Source: Sphingopyxis sp. OAS728 | Lineage (GTDB): Bacteria; Pseudomonadota; Alphaproteobacteria; Sphingomonadales; Sphingomonadaceae | Length of the DNA stretch: 64,000 bases | Assembly (NCBI RefSeq): GCF_014873485.1 | Contig: NZ_JADBDT010000001.1 | Location: 992,001-1,056,000, forward strand | Direction: 5' to 3' | Shown here: in pieces, positions 38,086-47,283 of the stretch | How positions within the stretch are numbered: the stretch's first letter is position 1 | Layout: the number at the start of each line of letters is the position of its first letter | Translations under genes and position numbers: made by a program | Notes under the pieces: generated by a model | Database searches by the model: none | What the model was told of the DNA's origin: nothing | What the model saw: only the letters and a program-made list of their open reading frames with translations

Positions 38086-39288
38086 ATGACCCGTACCGTT
38101 GCGATCTTGCTGGCGCTTGCGCCGACCGGGGTGGCGCACGCCCAGGACGTCACCCTCAAACCGCTCGGCGAAGCCCGGCTCCGCTATGAGAGCGTCGACC
38201 AAGACGGTCTCGCCGCCGAAGCCCACGCCCTGACCCTGCGCCTCCGCGCCGGGGTCGAGGCGAAAGCCGGGCGCTGGTCAGCACTGGTCGAGGGTCAGGG
38301 CACGCTGGCGGTCGTCGACGATTATTTCGACGGCCTCCACGGGGCCGCGACGCGGCCGCTCGTGGCGGATCCCCAGAATATCGCCCTCGCGCGCGCCCAG
38401 ATCCGCTACGCCTCACCGACCTTCGCCCTCACCGCGGGGCGGCAGCGGATCGCGCTCGACGACGAGCGTTTCGTCGGCGCGGTGCCCTTCCGCCAGAACG
38501 CGCAGAGCTTCGACGCGGTGCGTGCCGAGATCACGCCGGCGAAGGGCGTCAAGGCCGACCTGACCTACGCATGGAGCGTGCGCACCATCTGGGGTATCGA
38601 CGGCACCGGCGCGCGGCAGCAGGCGGTGTCGGGCGACAATGTCTTCGCCAACCTCGGCGTCGTAACGCCGGTCGGCAAGGTTGCGGCCTTCGCCTATCTC
38701 GTCGATCAGGACGAGGCTGCGATGCAGGGCTTTCGCATGTCGAGCCAGAGCTACGGCGCCCGGCTCGACGGCAGCCAGCCGCTCGGCAAGGCGAAGATCG
38801 CGTACCAGCTGAGCTATGCGCGCCAGTCGGACTGGCACCGCAACCCCAATGATTATGCGGCGGACTATTTCCTTGCCGATGCCGCGATCGACTTCGGAGC
38901 CCCCCGGGTCGGCGTCGGGTATGAAATACTCGGCGCCGACGACGGGGTCGCCCTCACCAGCTTCCAGACACCGCTGGCGACGGGTTTCAAGTTTCAGGGC
39001 TGGGCCGACAAATTCCTCGTCACCCCGCCCGACGGCGTGCGCGACCTTTATGCGAGCGCCGGCTGGGGCTGGAAGGCGATCGGGCTGCTCAAAGCCGTCA
39101 CGCTGCAGACAGTCTACCACGACTATCGCAGCGACCGCGCTTCCCGCTCCTACGGCGACGAGATCGACCTGCTGGCCAGCGCCAAGCTTGGCAAGGTCAC
39201 CGCCTCGGCGCGCTACGCCCATTACGACGCGGACACTTTCGCCACCGATACCGACAAATTCTGGCTGCAACTGGACTGGATGCTCTGA
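38086..39288 (+). CDS. Outer-membrane porin, alginate-export (AlgE-like) family
   Basis: A 400-residue protein with a signal peptide (MTRTVAILLALAPTG, cleaved after AHA) and beta-barrel character: alternating short strands, many Tyr/Trp, ending in the C-terminal strand FWLQLDWML with a hydrophobic end. Motifs such as LTAGRQRIALDDERFVGAV are typical of the alginate_exp family, which includes general porins unrelated to alginate. It lies 2 bases after the nitrate transporter and overlaps nirB by 1 base, so it is cotranscribed with nitrate assimilation. A diffusion channel for nitrate or nitrite through the outer membrane is the natural inference. Confidence 0.85.
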   Translation: MTRTVAILLALAPTGVAHAQDVTLKPLGEARLRYESVDQDGLAAEAHALTLRLRAGVEAKAGRWSALVEGQGTLAVVDDYFDGLHGAATRPLVADPQNIALARAQIRYASPTFALTAGRQRIALDDERFVGAVPFRQNAQSFDAVRAEITPAKGVKADLTYAWSVRTIWGIDGTGARQQAVSGDNVFANLGVVTPVGKVAAFAYLVDQDEAAMQGFRMSSQSYGARLDGSQPLGKAKIAYQLSYARQSDWHRNPNDYAADYFLADAAIDFGAPRVGVGYEILGADDGVALTSFQTPLATGFKFQGWADKFLVTPPDGVRDLYASAGWGWKAIGLLKAVTLQTVYHDYRSDRASRSYGDEIDLLASAKLGKVTASARYAHYDADTFATDTDKFWLQLDWML

Positions 39289-41765
39289 TGGAACACCGCC
39301 CCCTCAAACCCGACGCCGACACGCGCGAGCATCTCGTCGTCATCGGCAACGGCATGGCCGGCTGCCGCGCGGTCGAGGAACTTATCGCGCGCGATCCGAA
39401 CCGCTATCGCGTCACGATCTTCGGCGCCGAACCGCGGGTCAATTACAACCGCATCATGCTCTCCCCCGTCCTCGCGGGCGAGAAATGCTTCGACGACATC
39501 GTGATCAACGATGCCGCATGGTACGCGGACAACGGCATCGCGCTTGTCGCGGGCGATCCGGTCGCGGCGATCGACCGCGCGGCGAAGACGGTGACGACGC
39601 GCAGCGGGCTCGCCGAGACCTACGACCGGCTGCTGATCGCGACCGGTTCGGATCCCTTCATCATCCCCGTCCCCGGCAAGGACCTGCCCGGCGTCATCGC
39701 CTTTCGCGACATGGACGATGTCGACACGATGCTCGCCGCCGCCGATGCGGGCGGCGACGCAGTCGTCATCGGCGGCGGGCTGCTCGGGCTCGAGGCCGCG
39801 CACGGCCTCAGCTTGCGCGGCATGAAAGTCACCGTCATCCACCTGATGCCGACGCTGATGGAACGCCAACTCGACGAAGCCGCGGGCTGGCTGCTCAAGG
39901 AGGCACTTGAGGGGCGCGGCCAGACGATCCTGACCGGCGCTGACACTGCGGAGATCGTCGGCACCGGCAAGGTCGAAGGGGTGAAGCTCAAGGACGGCAC
40001 GCTGATCCCCGCCAGCCTCGTGGTCATGGCCGTCGGCATCCGCCCATCGGTCGCCCTCGCCCGCGAGGCGGGCCTCGCGGTGGGGCGCGGCATTCAGGTC
40101 GACGACCATATGGTTACCAGCGATCCGGCAGTGCTCGCGGTCGGCGAATGCGTCGAGCATGACGGACAGGTCTACGGCCTCGTCGCGCCGCTGTGGGACA
40201 TGTGCCGCAGCCTCGCCGACGGCCTCGTCGAACAGCACAGCGGCTACCGCGGCTCGGTCACCTCGACCAAGCTCAAGGTGTCGGGCATCGACGTCTTCTC
40301 GGCGGGCGATTTCTCGGGTGGCGACGGCTGCGAGGATATCGTGCTCCGCGACGCCAGCCGCGGCGTCTACAAGCGCGTGATCGTCAAGGACGACCGCATC
40401 GTCGGCGCCGTCCTCTATGGCGATACCGCCGACGGCAGCTGGTATTTCGACCTACTCAAACGCCAAGAGGATGTCTCCGGCCTCCGCGACCTCCTGATCT
40501 TCGGACAGGCCTTCGCCGCGGGAGGCGGCGCGGCGGACCCTAAGGCGGCCGTTGCGGCGCTCTCGGACGATGCCGAGATTTGCGGCTGCAACGGCGTCAC
40601 CAAGGGCCAGGTCGTCTCGTGCATCGCCAAGGGCGCGCACAGCCTCGACGCGGTGCGCGGCACCTGCAAGGCGTCGGCAAGCTGCGGCAGCTGCACCGGC
40701 CTCGTCGAGAACCTGCTCGCACTGACATTGGGCGACGATGTCCAGTCGGGGCCCAAGACGATGTGCAAATGCACCAGCTTCGGCCACGACGACGTCCGCC
40801 GCGAAATCGTCGCGCAGGACATGCGCTCGATCCCCGAGGTGATGCAGAAGCTCCACTGGACCACCCCCGACGGCTGCTCCTCATGCCGCCCCGCGCTCAA
40901 TTACTATCTGCTCTGCGCGCTGCCCGGCGATTATGTCGACGACCAGCAGAGCCGCTTCGTCAACGAGCGCCTCCACGCCAATATCCAGAAGGACGGCACC
41001 TATTCGGTCGTGCCGCGCATGTGGGGCGGGCTCACCAACCCGACCGAGCTGCGCGCGATCGCCGATGTCGTCGAAAAGTACAATGCGCCGATGGTCAAGG
41101 TGACCGGCGGCCAGCGGCTCGACATCTTCGGGATCAAGAAAGAGGATTTGCCCGCGGTCTGGGCCGATCTCAATGCCGCCGGCATGGTCTCGGGCCATGC
41201 CTATGGCAAGGCGCTGCGCACCGTGAAGACCTGCGTCGGGTCCGAATGGTGCCGTTTCGGCACGCAGGATTCGACCGGGCTCGGCGTCAAGCTCGAACGG
41301 ATGAGCTGGGGCAGCTGGATGCCGCACAAATTCAAGATCGCAGTCTCCGGCTGCCCGCGCAACTGCGCCGAGGCGACGATCAAGGATTTCGGCGTCGTCT
41401 GCGTCGACAGCGGCTACGAGTTGCACGTCGGCGGCAATGGCGGAATTCACGTGCGCGCCACCGACCTCCTCTGCAAGGTCGCGACCGAGCAGGAGGCGAT
41501 GGATTATTGCGCCGCCTTCATCCAGCTCTACCGCGAGGAAGCGCGCTATCTCGAACGCACCGCGCCATGGATCGAACGCGTCGGGCTCGCGCACATAATC
41601 GCGCGTATTGTTGACGACGAACCGGGCCGCGAGGCGCTGCGCGCGCGCTTCCTCTTCTCGCAAAGCTTCTCGCAGAACGACCCCTGGGCGCAGCGCGCCG
41701 AGGGCGCCGAAGCCGAACATCATGCGCCGATGGCGCGCTTCACCCCGCAGGAGGCTTTCGCATGA
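39288..41765 (+). CDS. nirB: Nitrite reductase [NAD(P)H], large subunit
   Basis: Reduces nitrite to ammonium with NAD(P)H in the cytoplasm. 825 residues, normal length. FAD site GNGMAGCRAVEEL (residues about 14-26), NAD site IGGGLLGLEAAHGL, then a BFD-like [2Fe-2S] domain with CGCNGVTKGQV and CKASASCGSC, and a sirohaem/[4Fe-4S] domain with CVGSEWCRFG and CPRNCAEA as cluster ligands. It begins one base inside the porin stop and overlaps nirD by 4 bases. Ammonium produced feeds glutamine synthetase. Confidence 0.96.
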   Translation: MEHRPLKPDADTREHLVVIGNGMAGCRAVEELIARDPNRYRVTIFGAEPRVNYNRIMLSPVLAGEKCFDDIVINDAAWYADNGIALVAGDPVAAIDRAAKTVTTRSGLAETYDRLLIATGSDPFIIPVPGKDLPGVIAFRDMDDVDTMLAAADAGGDAVVIGGGLLGLEAAHGLSLRGMKVTVIHLMPTLMERQLDEAAGWLLKEALEGRGQTILTGADTAEIVGTGKVEGVKLKDGTLIPASLVVMAVGIRPSVALAREAGLAVGRGIQVDDHMVTSDPAVLAVGECVEHDGQVYGLVAPLWDMCRSLADGLVEQHSGYRGSVTSTKLKVSGIDVFSAGDFSGGDGCEDIVLRDASRGVYKRVIVKDDRIVGAVLYGDTADGSWYFDLLKRQEDVSGLRDLLIFGQAFAAGGGAADPKAAVAALSDDAEICGCNGVTKGQVVSCIAKGAHSLDAVRGTCKASASCGSCTGLVENLLALTLGDDVQSGPKTMCKCTSFGHDDVRREIVAQDMRSIPEVMQKLHWTTPDGCSSCRPALNYYLLCALPGDYVDDQQSRFVNERLHANIQKDGTYSVVPRMWGGLTNPTELRAIADVVEKYNAPMVKVTGGQRLDIFGIKKEDLPAVWADLNAAGMVSGHAYGKALRTVKTCVGSEWCRFGTQDSTGLGVKLERMSWGSWMPHKFKIAVSGCPRNCAEATIKDFGVVCVDSGYELHVGGNGGIHVRATDLLCKVATEQEAMDYCAAFIQLYREEARYLERTAPWIERVGLAHIIARIVDDEPGREALRARFLFSQSFSQNDPWAQRAEGAEAEHHAPMARFTPQEAFA

Positions 41766-42103
41766 CCACCGCAGAATGGCTCGACATTGGCTGGGTCGAC
41801 CAGATCCCCGTGCGCGGCAGCCGCACCGTGCAGGTCGAGGGCGGCGACGACATCGCCGTCTTCCGCACCGCCGAAGGCAAGGTCTTCGCGCTGCTCGACC
41901 GCTGCCCGCACAAGCATGGACGGCTGTCGCAGGGCATCGTCCATGGAGGCGCGGTCGCCTGCCCGCTGCACAATTGGCGGATCAGCCTGTCGACCGGCGA
42001 AGCGCTTGGCGAAGACAAGGGTTGTACGCCGACCGTCCCCGTCAAGATCGACGGGGGCCGCGTCCTCATCTGTCGCGCGAGCACGCTGAAGGCCGCCGCC
42101 TGA
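41762..42103 (+). CDS. nirD: Nitrite reductase small subunit (Rieske-type)
   Basis: A 113-residue Rieske-fold protein. Both halves of the cluster site are complete: C48-P-H50 and C67-PL-H70 (CPHKHG, CPLHNW), so a true [2Fe-2S] cluster can be bound. It supports NirB. It overlaps nirB by 4 bases and shares the last base of its stop with the nasA start. Confidence 0.93.
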   Translation: MTTAEWLDIGWVDQIPVRGSRTVQVEGGDDIAVFRTAEGKVFALLDRCPHKHGRLSQGIVHGGAVACPLHNWRISLSTGEALGEDKGCTPTVPVKIDGGRVLICRASTLKAAA

Positions 42104-44700
42104 TGGCAGAAGCAGTCCGCACGACCTGCGCCTATTGCGGCGTCGGCTGCGGCATCCGCGCGACGGTCACGGGCGAACGGAGCGTCGAGATCGCGGGCGA
42201 TCCCGATCATCCCGCGAACCGTGGCCGCCTCTGCTCGAAGGGGACGCATCTGGGCGAGACCGTCGGGCTGGAGGGCCGCCTCCTCCACCCGATGATCGGC
42301 AACAAGCGCGCGAGCTGGGACAAGGCGCTCGATCTCGTCGCGAAGCGGTTCAAGGAGACAATTGCACGCCACGGTCCGGGCAGCGTCGCCTTCTATGTTT
42401 CGGGGCAACTCCTCACCGAGGATTATTATGTCGCGAACAAGCTGATGAAGGGGTTCATCGGCACCGCGAACATCGACACCAATTCGCGACTCTGCATGTC
42501 GAGCGCGGTCGCGGGCCATATGCGCGCGTTCGGCGAGGACATCGTCCCCGCCACCTATGACGATCTCGACGCCGCCGACTTGTTCGTCCTCGTCGGGTCG
42601 AACACTGCCTGGTGCCACCCGATCGTCTATCAGCGTATCCGCGGACGCTGCGAGGCGGGCGCAAAGCTCGTCGTCATCGACCCGCGCCGCACCGAAACCG
42701 CCGAGGAAGCCGACCTCCATCTGTCGATCCGGCCGGGCAGCGACGTCGCCCTGATGAACGGCCTGCTCCAGCATTGCCGCGAAACCGGCATCGTCGATGA
42801 GGATTATCTCGCCGCACATGTCGCGGTACCCGCGGAATATTGGGACCGGCTTGGAGAGGGAAATGACCTGTGGTCGGTGGCGCGGACTTGCGATGTCCCC
42901 GCCGCCGACCTCAGGCATTTCTACGAGCTGTTCGCTGCGAACGCCCGCACCGTCACCCTCTTCAGCCAAGGGATCAACCAGTCGACCACCGGCACGGACC
43001 AAGTCAACGCGATCACCAATCTCCACCTCGCAACCGGCCGGATCGGCAAGCCCGGCGCAGCGCCCTTCTCGATCACCGGCCAGCCCAATGCGATGGGCGG
43101 CCGCGAGGTCGGCGGATTGGCCTCGACGCTCGCCGCGCATATGGACTTCGCGCCCGAGAACCGCGCGCGTGTCCAGCGCTTCTGGGCGTCGCCGACGATG
43201 GCCGAGAAGCCGGGCCTGAAAGCCGTCGACCTGTTCCGCGCGATCGGCGAAGGCCGGATCAAGGCGCTGTGGGTGATGGCGACCAACCCCGCCGTATCGA
43301 TGCCCGACGGGAACGCCGTGCGCGAAGCCCTGAAAACATGCCCCTTCGTCGTCGTCAGCGACGTCGTCGAAAAAACCGACACCGGCGCCTTCGCGCATGT
43401 CCACCTGCCTGCCGCGGCGTGGGGCGAAAAGGGCGGCACCGTCACCAACAGCGACCGCACGATCAGCCGCCAGCGCGCGCTGTTTCCGCTCCCCGGCGAG
43501 GCGATGCCCGACTGGTGGATCGTCAAGGAGGTCGGGCGGCGCATGGGGTGGAAAACCGCCTTCACCTACGACCGCCCTGCCGACATCTGGCGCGAGCATT
43601 GCCGCCTGTCCAACTACGATAACAACGGCGCGCGGCTCTTTGCTTTGCCCGGTGCAGCGCTGGGCGGCAACGCCGCCTATGACACGATGGAGCCGTTTCG
43701 CTGGGGCGGCGACCATCCTTTCGCCGACGGGCGTTTTTCGACCGACGACCGCCGCGCGCGTCTCATCCCCGTCGCGCAAAAGCCACTCCCCGAACCGCTC
43801 GCCAAATGGCCGCTGACGCTCAACACCGGCCGCTACCGCGACCAGTGGCACACGATGACGCGCACCGGCCTCGCGCCGAAACTCGCGCGCCACCGCGAGG
43901 AGCCACTTGTCGAGGTCCACCCCGACGACGGGGCGCGCCTTGGCCTCACCGACGGCGGGCTCGCGCGCATCGAAACGCCGCAGGGCGACAGCCTCTACCG
44001 CGTCGCCTTCCACCCCGGTCAGCGCCCCGGTGAGCTGTTCGTGCCGATCCACTGGACCGACCGCACCGCGAGCGTCGGCCGCACCGGGCTGCTCCCCCGC
44101 CCGCTCGTCGATCCGGTATCGGGCCAGCCGGGCTTCAAGCGCACCCCCGCGTCGATCGCCGCCGTCACGCCCAAATGGCGCGGCTTCCTGCTCCTCGCCC
44201 GCGAGCTCGCCGACACCCCGCGCTGCCTGTGGGCGACGCGCGTCGCGGTGCCGTCGGGGGTGATGTGGGAAGTCGCGGGCAATGGCTACGTCAAGGCCAT
44301 CGAAGCGCTGCTCCCCAAGGGCGAACGCATCGAGGCGCAGGACGCCGCGCGCGGAACGCGGCGCATCGCGATCGTCGCGAACGGCCGCCTCGCCGGCGCG
44401 CTCTTTGTCACCGAGAGCGGCGAACTGCCCCCGCGCGACTGGCTGATCGCACAGCTTTCTGCGCCCGACATCGCCCCCACCCTGCTCGCCGGCCGCGCGC
44501 CCGGGGTACAGGCCGACCGCGGCCCGATCGTCTGTGTCTGCTTCGACATCGGGCTCAAGACCATCGTCGCCGCGATCCGCGACCAGAAGCTGACCGACGT
44601 CGCCGCGATCGGCGCGGCGATCGGCGCCGGCACCAATTGCGGCTCGTGCCGCCCCGCGCTCGCGCGCATCCTGACCGAGGAGACCAGCAATGCAGCCTGA
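42103..44700 (+). CDS. nasA: Assimilatory nitrate reductase catalytic subunit
   Basis: Reduces nitrate to nitrite in the cytoplasm using a bis-MGD molybdenum centre and a [4Fe-4S] cluster. 865 residues from ATG 42103; upstream in-frame sequence is a nirB/nirD shadow. N-terminal cluster ligands C9, C12, C16 (CAYCGVGC) and LCSKG, then the molybdopterin domains (NTGRYRDQWHTMTRTG is the dinucleotide-binding end). The C-terminal 60 residues are an extra BFD-like [2Fe-2S] domain (CVCFDIG ... NCGSCRPAL), as in Klebsiella NasA. No electron-donating NasB/NasC partner is nearby. It overlaps the SUMT gene by 11 bases. Confidence 0.95.
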   Translation: MAEAVRTTCAYCGVGCGIRATVTGERSVEIAGDPDHPANRGRLCSKGTHLGETVGLEGRLLHPMIGNKRASWDKALDLVAKRFKETIARHGPGSVAFYVSGQLLTEDYYVANKLMKGFIGTANIDTNSRLCMSSAVAGHMRAFGEDIVPATYDDLDAADLFVLVGSNTAWCHPIVYQRIRGRCEAGAKLVVIDPRRTETAEEADLHLSIRPGSDVALMNGLLQHCRETGIVDEDYLAAHVAVPAEYWDRLGEGNDLWSVARTCDVPAADLRHFYELFAANARTVTLFSQGINQSTTGTDQVNAITNLHLATGRIGKPGAAPFSITGQPNAMGGREVGGLASTLAAHMDFAPENRARVQRFWASPTMAEKPGLKAVDLFRAIGEGRIKALWVMATNPAVSMPDGNAVREALKTCPFVVVSDVVEKTDTGAFAHVHLPAAAWGEKGGTVTNSDRTISRQRALFPLPGEAMPDWWIVKEVGRRMGWKTAFTYDRPADIWREHCRLSNYDNNGARLFALPGAALGGNAAYDTMEPFRWGGDHPFADGRFSTDDRRARLIPVAQKPLPEPLAKWPLTLNTGRYRDQWHTMTRTGLAPKLARHREEPLVEVHPDDGARLGLTDGGLARIETPQGDSLYRVAFHPGQRPGELFVPIHWTDRTASVGRTGLLPRPLVDPVSGQPGFKRTPASIAAVTPKWRGFLLLARELADTPRCLWATRVAVPSGVMWEVAGNGYVKAIEALLPKGERIEAQDAARGTRRIAIVANGRLAGALFVTESGELPPRDWLIAQLSAPDIAPTLLAGRAPGVQADRGPIVCVCFDIGLKTIVAAIRDQKLTDVAAIGAAIGAGTNCGSCRPALARILTEETSNAA

Positions 44701-45475
44701 CGATTTCGCGCCCGGCACCGTCTGGCTTGTCGGAGCCGGCCCGGGCGATCCCGAACTGCTCACCATGAAGGCCGTGCGCTTGGTCGAGCGCGCCGACATC
44801 GTCTTCTACGACGCGCTTGTCGGCGTCGGCGTGCTTGCGCTGATCCCGACCGGGACGGAGACGGTCAGCGTCGGCAAACGGTCGGGGCGGCACTCGAAGG
44901 ACCAGCGCACCATCGACACGATGCTGGTCGAAGCGGCTGCTGCCGGCAAGCGCGTTGTACGTCTGAAGGGCGGCGATCCGTCGATCTTCGGCCGCTCGAC
45001 CGAGGAGCTGACCGCGCTACGCGACGCGGGATACCCCGTGCATATCTGCCCTGGCATCACTACCGCCTGCGCCGCTGCGGCCTCCGCCGGCCTCTCGCTG
45101 ACACTTCGCGGCGTGGCTCGCGACGTCCGCTTCGTCACCGCGCACAGCAAGCGCGGCGCGGCGCTCGACATCGACTGGACCTCGCTCGCCAGCGGGGGGT
45201 CGACCCTCGCCGTCTACATGGGTCGCGATGCCGCGGGCGAGATCATGCGCGGGCTCATGCGCGCGGGCCTGGCTGAAGGCACTCCAGTGATGATCGCTTG
45301 CCACGTCAGCGGCCGCGACGAACGCAGACTGGCAACGCGGCTCGATCTGCTCGAGCTCGCGACCCGGTCGTTCACAGCGAACGCGCCGACGCTGATCCTC
45401 ATTGGCGAGGCGGTCAGACAAGGCGCCTCCGCGCTTACGATTTCGGAAGCGCAAGCGAGACAGACGCATGGGTAA
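44690..45475 (+). CDS. cobA: Uroporphyrinogen-III C-methyltransferase
   Basis: Makes precorrin-2 from uroporphyrinogen III by two SAM-dependent methylations; in this operon it supplies sirohaem for NirB. 261 residues. GAGPGDPELLTMKAVRL at the start, YDALVG, VVRLKGGDPSIFGRSTEE (SAM loop) and CPGITTACAAAASAGLSLT are all canonical. It is a stand-alone SUMT, without the dehydrogenase/ferrochelatase part of CysG, so these steps must be encoded elsewhere. It overlaps nasA by 11 bases and the moeA-like gene by 8. Also named nasF or sumT in some genomes. Confidence 0.95.
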   Translation: MQPDDFAPGTVWLVGAGPGDPELLTMKAVRLVERADIVFYDALVGVGVLALIPTGTETVSVGKRSGRHSKDQRTIDTMLVEAAAAGKRVVRLKGGDPSIFGRSTEELTALRDAGYPVHICPGITTACAAAASAGLSLTLRGVARDVRFVTAHSKRGAALDIDWTSLASGGSTLAVYMGRDAAGEIMRGLMRAGLAEGTPVMIACHVSGRDERRLATRLDLLELATRSFTANAPTLILIGEAVRQGASALTISEAQARQTHG

Positions 45476-46697
45476 GCTGGTTCCCGCACTGGCATTCGGC
45501 GCCTGCGCTGCTTCGATCGATTTCGACGGCGCGCTGGCGATCCTCGCCGCGAATGCCCGTCCCCTCGGCAAGGAAAGCGTCTCGTTGGCCGATGCCGGCG
45601 GACGCCATCTCGCTGCCCCGGTGGTCGCACGGATCGATGCTCCACGGCGCGACTGTGCAGCCATGGACGGCCATGCGGTCCGCGACGCCGACCTTAACGG
45701 CGGCACCATAATCTTGCGATCGAGGGGCACGAGCTATGCGGGCGCTGCCGAACCGGGCGCAATCTCGGCGGGCGAAACCTGGCGCGTAATGACGGGCGCG
45801 CCCCTTCCCCACGGAAGCGATCGCGTCGTGATGATCGAGCATTGCCGCCATCGCGGCGAGCTCGTGGTACTGGACGCTCCCCCGCTCGGGAAACCGCACG
45901 TCCGGAAAGCCGGCTCTGATTTCCTCGCGGGCGACGAGCTTCTTGCTGCGGGCACGAGGATGACGCCAGCGCGGATGGTCGTGGCGGCCGCCGCCGATCG
46001 CGCGGAGGTCGAAGTATGGCGCACTCCGCGTATCCTGCTGGTTGCGACCGGTGACGAAATCGTCGCGCCGGGGTGTGCATCGCACATGCGGAGCGCGATC
46101 CCGGACAGTCTCAGCCTCGCAATAGGGCAGTTGTGCACTTCGACTGGTGCGGAAGTCGTCGCAAGCCTCCGGCTTCCCGACAATGAGCAGGCAATTGCCG
46201 AAGCTCAGCAAGAGGCCCTCGCCGACGTGGTCGTCGTCATCGGCGGCGCCTCGCGCGGCGACCGCGATTTTGGACGGTCGGCCTTCGTATCGCTTGGGCT
46301 CGACGTCGCTTTTGCCGATGTCGCCATGAAACCCGGCAAGCCGGTCTGGTATGGCCGGTTGGCGCAAACGCATGTTTTGGGGCTGCCGGGAAACCCGACT
46401 GCGGCACTTACGGTTGCCCGCCTGTTTCTATCACCGTTGATCGCAAGTCTCTCGGGCGGCGCGATATCCGACGCGCTGCCCTGGCAACTCAGGCGGGCGA
46501 CGAAGCCGATGCCCGCCAATGGCCCGCGCGAGGCATTTCTTTGTGCATCGCTATCCTACGAGGGCGCCGCCATTTGCGATCGTCAGGACGCATCCGGGCA
46601 AGCCGCACTAGCTTTGGCAGATTGCCTGGTGCGCCGCCCCCCCAACGCGCCCGCAGTGGCCGCGGGTGGTCTCGTACCGGTGCTACCGCTGTGCTGA
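45468..46697 (+). CDS. moeA: Molybdopterin molybdotransferase (MoeA-like)
   Basis: Inserts molybdate into adenylylated molybdopterin, making the Mo cofactor needed by NasA. 409 residues from ATG 45468, overlapping the SUMT stop. Motifs: DAPRRDCAAMDGHAVRD (the conserved ...MDGxA), RVMTGAPLPHGSDRVVMIE, AGSDFLAGDELLAAG, LLVATGDEIV, VVVIGGASRGDRDF and VLGLPGNPTAALTVARLFL. The usual YDSN box is replaced by IPDSLSLAIGQL. The placement suggests a nas-dedicated copy besides a general one elsewhere. It overlaps the following unknown gene at TGATG. Confidence 0.9.
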   Translation: MGKLVPALAFGACAASIDFDGALAILAANARPLGKESVSLADAGGRHLAAPVVARIDAPRRDCAAMDGHAVRDADLNGGTIILRSRGTSYAGAAEPGAISAGETWRVMTGAPLPHGSDRVVMIEHCRHRGELVVLDAPPLGKPHVRKAGSDFLAGDELLAAGTRMTPARMVVAAAADRAEVEVWRTPRILLVATGDEIVAPGCASHMRSAIPDSLSLAIGQLCTSTGAEVVASLRLPDNEQAIAEAQQEALADVVVVIGGASRGDRDFGRSAFVSLGLDVAFADVAMKPGKPVWYGRLAQTHVLGLPGNPTAALTVARLFLSPLIASLSGGAISDALPWQLRRATKPMPANGPREAFLCASLSYEGAAICDRQDASGQAALALADCLVRRPPNAPAVAAGGLVPVLPLC

Positions 46698-47164
46698 TGG
46701 GCCTCCTGCTCGACCGGTTCCGCGCCCATGGGGCCCAGCCGCATCCGGCAAGGACAGAGAATTCTACCAGCCTTGAAACGATGCTCGCAGCGATTGCCCG
46801 GAAGGTCGAAAGCAGAGGCGGGACGGCCCTTTCCGCGAAGGAGAGCAAGGTGTGGAACACGGCGGTCGTGATCTCATTCATGTCGTCTGATCGAAGAGAC
46901 CATGCCCCTGCAAACGCCAAGGTGCTCAGCTGGGCAGCGGCGCGGGCCGGCTTCGAGGACATGGGTTTGCCGACCGCCGCGGCATTCGTCACATCCTTGG
47001 TGACCGAACTGGCCTTTCGAACGGAAATCGATCCCCGCAACCGGCGGCGCGAGGCGGATTCGCTCGTCAGGCTTGCCACGTTGAAACGGCAGTTCTCTTC
47101 CATCGAGGAACAACATGACCTCTGGGAATTGCTGCGAAAGTTGATCGAGCCAACAGCTCCCTAG
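46697..47164 (+). CDS. Unknown protein at the end of the nas operon
   Basis: A 155-residue cytoplasmic-looking protein from ATG 46697, which overlaps the moeA stop by one base (TGATG), so it is probably translated with the nas operon. It is rich in Arg and Ala and mostly helical by eye (EAARR-type stretches, LVRLATLKRQFSSIEEQHDL). I recognise no domain. The upstream in-frame extension is a shadow of the moeA end. Its position hints at a molybdenum or nitrate link, but nothing in the sequence supports one. Confidence 0.6.
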   Translation: MGLLLDRFRAHGAQPHPARTENSTSLETMLAAIARKVESRGGTALSAKESKVWNTAVVISFMSSDRRDHAPANAKVLSWAAARAGFEDMGLPTAAAFVTSLVTELAFRTEIDPRNRRREADSLVRLATLKRQFSSIEEQHDLWELLRKLIEPTAP

Positions 47165-47283
47165 CTTCGCTTCGGCAAAAAATGCGCCCACCGAATGACT
47201 CCGACGGGCGCAATTCAGGCGCCCGAGCGCCGTGAAAAAACGATCCGCTTGTATGCGTCGTCGCCGACCAATAAGCGGAATAT

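Noticed and set aside
41740..44799. Minus-strand frame of 1019 codons over nasA
   Set aside because: Antisense shadow of nasA in a high-GC gene; nasA has all its cofactor motifs.
47218..47240. GGCGC/GCGCC palindrome after 47164 as a terminator
   Set aside because: The hairpin is followed by GTGAAAAAA on the plus strand and by no T-run on the minus strand, so it has no terminator signature.
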